A stretch of DNA of 40,572 nt from Alphaproteobacteria bacterium. Lineage in GTDB: Bacteria; Pseudomonadota; Alphaproteobacteria; Ferrovibrionales; Ferrovibrionaceae. Below, one piece after another: positions 39,264 to 40,572 of this stretch. The notes beneath the pieces were generated by a model. That model was not told the origin of the DNA and searched no databases. It saw nothing but the letters and a program-made list of their open reading frames with translations. Where the stretch lies: the NCBI GenBank assembly GCA_026126215.1, contig JAHCJQ010000022.1:1-40572 (forward strand), in the 5' to 3' direction. The position numbers and the translations under genes are program-made. Position 1 is the stretch's first letter, and each line of letters begins with the position of its first letter.

Positions 39264-39313
39264 GCTCGGGGTAACACCGGGGTAACAGAAATGACGGTTC
39301 TCCAGTGTTACCC
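39264..39313. promoter_or_regulatory. Putative right integrase arm-type sites
   Basis: CTCGGGGTAACACCGGGGTAACA repeats the two direct sites seen inside attL, and an inverted copy TGTTACCC follows at 39306-39313. They lie between the integrase start and attR and could also repress int transcription. Confidence 0.5.
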
Positions 39314-39414
39314 GCAGTTAAGCGGTGAGACAGATAATGCGGGATTTTTGGCTGAATATCAACGGATACGTGTTATCCGCTGCTCAGACTTGATAGCCGG
39401 TGATACGGCAAAAA

Positions 39415-39467
39415 ATCAGACTGGGGGTCTGAGGGTCGTGGGTTCAAATCCCGCCGCTCCGACCAAT
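39415..39467 (+). repeat. attR: right copy of the 53-bp direct repeat
   Basis: Identical to 24960-25012 over 53 bp. It holds only the tRNA-Pro 3' half, from the anticodon stem on, and has no 5' half in front of it, so it is not a functional tRNA. It marks the right boundary of the element. Confidence 0.95.
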
Positions 39468-39697
39468 CTTCCCAACGGATTAGCGGGTATTCTCTGTAAT
39501 AGATTGGGCTGGTTTGGGACTCAGGTTTGGGATTTTTTTTCCCGTTTTCATGCCGCCCCCTTTGCCGATGTGATCGCGACCGTCCGCCGGACCGGACGGC
39601 CTCACGGCCTGTTGATGGCCGGAGATGTCGAACTGCGCACGCCCATCCCGCGGTCTGGGGCAGAATGTCCTGCTTCTCGGCGAGGAAACAGGACGGC

Positions 39698-40495
39698 ATG
39701 AACGAAGGCGAGATCGCCTATCCCGCGCGCATCCGGCGGGACAAGGAAGGTTTCTGGCAAGTGCGGTTCCGCGATCTGCCCGACGCACTGACCGACGGCG
39801 CGAACGAGGCGGAGGCGCAGACCGAGGCGGCCGACTGCCTGGCCGAGGCACTTGCGGCGCGCATCGTGGCTGGCGAGGAGATTCCGGCGCCCTCCCCGCT
39901 CCTGCCCGACGAATACCTGATCGTGCCGGATACGACGCTGGCGCTGAAGGCGGCACTGCATTCCGTCCGCCTCGGACGCGGCATCACCGTCGCCGAGATG
40001 GCGCGACCGATCGGCGTCGATCACAAGGAGGCCCGGCGCATGCTCGATCCGGCCCACCCGACCAAGGCATCCACCCTTGAGCACGCGCTGGCGCGGCTGG
40101 ATATCGTCGTCATGGTGAGCTTCCACGATGCGAGCAAAGCAACCCATATCCTGCGGGCGCCGCGCAAAGGCAAAGCGGCCGGCGGTTCGGATACGCCGCC
40201 CCGCATCGCGACACTGTCGGTCGACGATCAGGTCGGAGCGCGCCTCATCCTGACCTGGAACGATGGCTGGCGGACGAGGGTCGATCTGTCGGACATGATT
40301 GCCCGTCACGAAATTCTCTCGCCCCTCGGCAAGAGAGAGACTTTTGCGCGGGCGGCAATCGTCGGTCGCGGAACCGGCGTCGGCTGGCCGGGCGAGATCG
40401 ACCTCTCCGCGCAGTCGCTGCGCGTGCTGGCAGAGGAGCAGCAATCGACCGCCTCGGCCGCCCCTCGGCCGCTCACCCACCGCGCGTCGCCTTGA
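39698..40495 (+). CDS. HicB-like antitoxin fused to a DUF2442-like domain
   Basis: A 265-residue protein. Residues 1-75 have the HicB fold pattern YPARIRRDKEGFWQVRFRDLPDALTDGANEAEA with the following amphipathic helix. About 85-150 looks like a HicB-type helix-turn-helix (ALKAALHSVRLGRGITVAEMARPIGVDHKEARRMLDP). About 175-250 (LILTWNDGWRTRVDLSDMIARHEILSPLGKRETFARAAIVGRGTGVGWPGEIDLSAQSL) fits DUF2442, a small domain usually encoded alone or next to DUF4160 toxin-like proteins. ATG 39698 was chosen because it begins the domain. No HicA partner is seen within 230 bp upstream. A regulatory DNA-binding role is likely. Confidence 0.75.
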   Translation: MNEGEIAYPARIRRDKEGFWQVRFRDLPDALTDGANEAEAQTEAADCLAEALAARIVAGEEIPAPSPLLPDEYLIVPDTTLALKAALHSVRLGRGITVAEMARPIGVDHKEARRMLDPAHPTKASTLEHALARLDIVVMVSFHDASKATHILRAPRKGKAAGGSDTPPRIATLSVDDQVGARLILTWNDGWRTRVDLSDMIARHEILSPLGKRETFARAAIVGRGTGVGWPGEIDLSAQSLRVLAEEQQSTASAAPRPLTHRASP

Positions 40496-40572
40496 TCGCG
40501 TAGCGCTTCATGCCGCTTGCGATGCGGTTTGGCACGCCGTCCTGCGCGCGGCCGGACAGCACGGCGACGATG
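40473..40572 (-). CDS. Unrecognised gene, C-terminal end only (partial)
   Basis: On the minus strand an open frame enters from the window edge and ends at a TGA (40475-40473), giving about 32 residues that include AQDGVPNRIASGMKRYAIKA. It overlaps the HicB-DUF2442 gene tail-to-tail by 23 bp. The fragment is too short to classify. Confidence 0.4.
   Translation of the reverse strand, partial: IVAVLSGRAQDGVPNRIASGMKRYAIKATRGG

Larger units (their letters stand above)
24960..39467. mobile_element. Integrative element in tRNA-Pro(GGG), phage-satellite-like, about 14.5 kb
   Basis: Bounded by exact 53-bp direct repeats and by an integrase reading inward from the right end. Nearly all the core is one minus-strand run: integrase, unknown, (plus-strand lipoprotein), AlpA, small Cys protein, RepA-like ATPase, repeat-rich putative origin, terminase small subunit, (plus-strand serine recombinase), coiled-coil protein, beta-rich likely structural protein, small proteins, terminase large subunit, nuclease, TSCPD protein, two unknowns. 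Portal, capsid, protease, tail-tube and lysis genes are not seen. Packaging and replication genes without a capsid resemble phage satellites that borrow virions, but a decayed prophage is the alternative. Two lower-GC cargo blocks (25189-26082 and 27621-28576) stand out. Confidence 0.88.

Noticed and set aside
39468..39697. Possible HicA toxin gene before the HicB fusion
   Set aside because: No frame with a start, ribosome site and the HicA double-stranded-RNA-binding pattern is present; the segment looks non-coding apart from a T-run near 39531.

Overview
The window is high-GC DNA (roughly two thirds G+C by eye) from a Gram-negative bacterium. Gene content and order point to an alphaproteobacterium: a peptidoglycan/replication cluster in the order lytic transglycosylase, rlpA, dacC-like, tmk, holB, metG, tatD, MBL hydrolase; a DUF3018-type MazE with MazF; and PEP-CTERM proteins. 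A Rhodospirillales-like host is my best guess, but no rRNA is present to place it.

Layout. (1) 1-9459: the end of an MFS transporter, then a tightly overlapped minus-strand housekeeping cluster. (2) 9596-10897: an MmgE/PrpD-family protein. (3) 11057-16405: a plus-strand four-gene envelope operon made of a Slam-like outer-membrane barrel with TPR repeats, a secreted FecR-domain protein, a rhodanese-like lipoprotein and a TPR-CHAT cysteine-protease-like lipoprotein. This is the most interesting chromosomal locus here. (4) 16433-17823: a fatty-acid-hydroxylase/sterol-desaturase family protein and an SMR exporter of the guanidinium (Gdx) type, whose leader holds overlapping hairpins suggestive of a guanidine-II riboswitch. 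(5) 18047-19495: mazEF with a palindromic operator candidate, an AT-richer stretch holding a nonsense-interrupted P-loop kinase remnant, and tRNA-Ser(TGA). (6) 19635-24842: an alpha/beta hydrolase, two tandem glycine-zipper lipoproteins, a 59-aa small protein, a TPP-dependent E1 alpha/beta pair without E2/E3, and a PEP-CTERM protein.

(7) 24960-39467: an integrative element of about 14.5 kb inserted in the 3' half of tRNA-Pro(GGG). A 53-bp direct repeat flanks it. It carries a tyrosine integrase, an AlpA-type regulator, a RepA-like AAA ATPase next to a dense cluster of GTAGC/GCTAC motifs (putative origin), small and large terminase subunits, a serine recombinase, a likely structural protein, a PDDEXK-like nuclease and a TSCPD protein. 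I see no portal, capsid, protease or lysis genes, so it looks like a phage-satellite-like element or a reduced prophage. Two lower-GC cargo blocks are visible: a three-gene DUF3467-containing operon at attL, and a secreted PEP-CTERM protein behind a good sigma-54 promoter match, which splits the minus-strand operon.

(8) 39698-40572: a HicB-like protein fused to a DUF2442-like domain, and the end of an unrecognised minus-strand gene.

Functions are assigned by reading protein motifs only. No database search was possible.
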